From Hyaloscypha bicolor E (taxonomy: Eukaryota > Ascomycota > Leotiomycetes > Helotiales > Hyaloscyphaceae), in NCBI RefSeq assembly GCF_002865645.1, contig NW_020194686.1, positions 248,001 to 312,000 of the forward strand: a stretch of DNA of 64,000 bases, in the 5' to 3' direction. The position numbers were made by a program, and so were the translations under genes. Numbering within the stretch: position 1 is the first letter of the stretch; every line of letters begins with the position of its first letter. Below the pieces are notes generated by a model. It worked only from the letters and a program-made list of their open reading frames with translations, ran no database searches and was not told the origin of the DNA. Positions 62,160 to 64,000 of the stretch are shown one piece after another.

Positions 62160-62487
62160 TAATATTAATATAATAATTTTTTTAGGAATTATATATATAA
62201 TTATAAAATATAAAATATAAAATATAAAATATAAAATATAAAATATAAAATATAAAATATAAAATATAAAATATAAAATATAAAATATAAAATATAAAAT
62301 ATAAAATATAAAATATAAAATATAAAATATAAAATATAAAATATAAAATATAAAATATAAAATATAAAATATAAAATATAAAATATAAAATATAAAATAT
62401 AATTATATAACTTTATATTTTATAAATAATTTAATTAAAAAACTAGACTCTATTAGATTTAGTAAATTAGGAATTATATATTAATAT
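62160..62487 (+). repeat. 3' LTR of outer copia, cut by gypsy C
   Basis: It starts TAATATTAATATAATAA, matching the other LTR starts. It contains an uninterrupted AAAATAT array at 62203-62401 (about 28 units of 7 bp) and is broken at 62487 by gypsy C. The rest of the LTR should lie beyond that element, outside the window. Confidence 0.82.
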
Positions 62488-62757
62488 TATAAAGTATTTA
62501 TTAGTAAATTATAAAACTATAATATTAAATTTAGTATAGAACTAATTTCTATTTCTTTTATAAGATTTAGAGAAGCCTCTTTTAAATAATAAACCCTAAT
62601 AATATATATATAATTAGTAATTTATAAGCCTAATACTTATAATATAAATAGTAATTAGTTATAATATTAAAGAGGTATTAATTTTTCTAATTAATATTTG
62701 TAATATCCGAGATTTATTATATATTCTTAAGTTATATATAACTTTATATATATTATA
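62488..62757 (-). repeat. 3' LTR of gypsy C
   Basis: 270 bp, inverted relative of 40401-40698 and 47931-48228. Its few remaining GC islands (ATATCCGAGATTT) match the CTCGGATAT of those LTRs. Confidence 0.85.
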
Positions 62758-64000
62758 ACTATATTTTTTTTTAGAATCTTATTTCTAAGATTTATTAATT
62801 TATTCTAGTAAAATATTTATTTAATTATTTATTTAATTAAAGTAAACTTCTAGTATTTTAAAAAATAGTTTTATTAATATAATCTAGATAATAAATATAA
62901 AAATCATTTAATTAAATTAGGACTAAATAAATAAAAAGAAAAAATAATTATATTTCAGATATAAAAGCTAGCTAGTAATTATAATTTTATTTGAGATCTG
63001 AATATTCTAATTAGCTCGATTTAAAATATTAAAGTACTATTTTACGAAATTAATATTCTTTATTAGATCTCGTATTAGAATAATCTAAATAGCTATATAA
63101 AAGAATTTAATAAAATATTTATATAAAAAGCTTATATAAGAAGCTTATATAAATATTTCTAAAGTTTTAGAGATTATTTATAGATTTCTAGAAATATATA
63201 TTAATTAGTTATATTAATTTCCGATTAGAACTAATATAAAAACTAGTAATTAATTCAGATAATTCTTTATTTTTATAAAAAAATCTCTTTATATTACTAT
63301 ATACTTTCTTTTTTTCTAATAATTATATATATAATAATTTCTTTTATTATTATCTTTTAGCCGCTTTTTTACTCTTTTTTAAGTTGTCTTTAATTATTTT
63401 TAATTAATTCTATAATATCTTCTTTTAGCTTTATTATTTATTAATATAATTATAAATATAAAAATAATCTTATAGTCTTCTTTTCTATTATTAGTAAATA
63501 CTTGAAATATTTTAAGTATTTATTTATTAATTTCTTTATTTTATATATTATAGTATTTAGTAAAAAGAATTATAACTATTATAATAAAGGCTTTAAATCT
63601 TATATATTAGTAAGTTTTTTAGTTTTAATATTTATTAAAGCTAATGCGATTTCAGATTCCTTATTATTTATTAGAAGCTTATTAGTTCTGAGAAAATACT
63701 ATTATAATCTTTAAGAAATTTCTTGAAAAATATCCTAAATAGTATTATATTAATATAAATAATATTATTAATTAAGTTTTTAAAAACTAGAAAAAGGCTA
63801 ATAAGCTTTAGAATTCTTTTTCTCGTTTTAATAAGGCAAATAATAATATTACTTGAATTAATATTCTAAAAGTAAGTTTTTTCTAATATATTTAAATATT
63901 TACTAATTCCTTAAAGAAATATTATAAAGTCTATTTTTAAGGTATTAATTTTATTACTGAAATTATTACTAATATTTCAAGTATTAATAATATAATATTT
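62488..64000 (-). mobile_element. gypsy C (gypsy A family), minus strand, runs off the window
   Basis: 62488-62757 is the gypsy A LTR in reverse complement (ends TATAAAGTATTTATTAG...TATATATTATA). Downstream, 62758-64000 is the reverse complement of gypsy A from 47,930 down to about 46,700, including the 70-codon antisense frame at 63,502-63,714. It is more decayed than gypsy A. Only the 3' part of the element is in the window. Confidence 0.87.

Larger units (their letters stand above)
35277..62487 (+). mobile_element. outer Ty1/copia element, plus strand, interrupted three times
   Basis: Its pieces are 35277-37317, 51643-54769 and 61455-62487, about 6.2 kb in total. Each piece is collinear with the reverse complement of the inner copia copy: 35277-37317 with its LTR, leader and 5' coding half, 51643-54769 with its middle, and 61455-62487 with its RNase H and 3' LTR. 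The joins are clean. Copia copy 1 is inserted after the GCTAT at 37313-37317, gypsy B after 54769, and gypsy C after 62487. It is more AT-rich than the inner copy, so it was probably exposed to RIP longer. No open frame remains. Confidence 0.85.

Overview
The window is nuclear DNA of a filamentous ascomycete (Pezizomycotina). Reasons: short introns (47-121 bp) with GT donors and CTAAC/CTGAC-type branch points, fungus-specific families (Zn2Cys6 regulators, an RTA1-like membrane protein, a DUF6594-type protein), and a large AT-rich block with the C-to-T decay expected of repeat-induced point mutation (RIP). A leotiomycete is my guess for the class, from general likeness only.

Bases 1-33,640 form a gene-bearing compartment of ordinary base composition. 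In order: the end of a membrane-protein gene broken by a 542-bp hAT-type MITE (410-951); about 5 kb of intergenic DNA; a J-domain co-chaperone (6673-8502); an RTA1-like 7-TM protein (10661-11592) facing two Zn2Cys6 transcription factors (13071-11790 and 15705-13803, minus strand); a gene-poor 3.8-kb stretch; the CCR4 deadenylase (21870-19481, minus); a decayed Fot1/pogo DNA transposon (23332-25890); a SAM-dependent methyltransferase (27374-29062); a four-exon ETFRF1/LYRM5-type LYR protein with a 13-nt microexon (29815-29304, minus), which no long open reading frame reveals; a hotdog thioesterase-like mitochondrial protein sharing its 300-bp promoter region (30116-31062); and a DUF6594-type membrane protein with four exons (31632-33104). 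Gene models were assembled by eye from splice signals, reading phase and family motifs.

From about 33,640 to the end the sequence is almost free of C and G and holds no intact gene. It is a stack of nested LTR retrotransposons whose insertion order can be read. An old Ty1/copia element on the plus strand (5' LTR 35277, 3' LTR 62160) was hit by a second copy of the same family on the minus strand (37318-51637, target duplication GCTAT). That copy was hit by a Ty3/gypsy element (gypsy A, 40401-48228, duplication ACTTT). The outer copia was also hit by a different Ty3/gypsy element (gypsy B, 54770-61449) and, inside its 3' LTR, by an inverted relative of gypsy A (gypsy C, 62488 to beyond the window). 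A further copia 5' fragment (34095-35276) lies upstream. All reading frames are broken and the catalytic aspartates of both gypsy reverse transcriptases have become asparagines.

The genes are mostly independent housekeeping or regulatory genes. Two groupings may mean something: RTA1 with the two Zn2Cys6 regulators, and the divergent ETFRF1/thioesterase pair, both probably mitochondrial and acyl-CoA related. I found no CRISPR array, rRNA, convincing tRNA, or secondary-metabolite core enzyme, and nothing that looks like a new defence system. The most unusual structures are the retrotransposon nest, its variable 7-bp LTR array, and the extra region downstream of pol in gypsy A/C.
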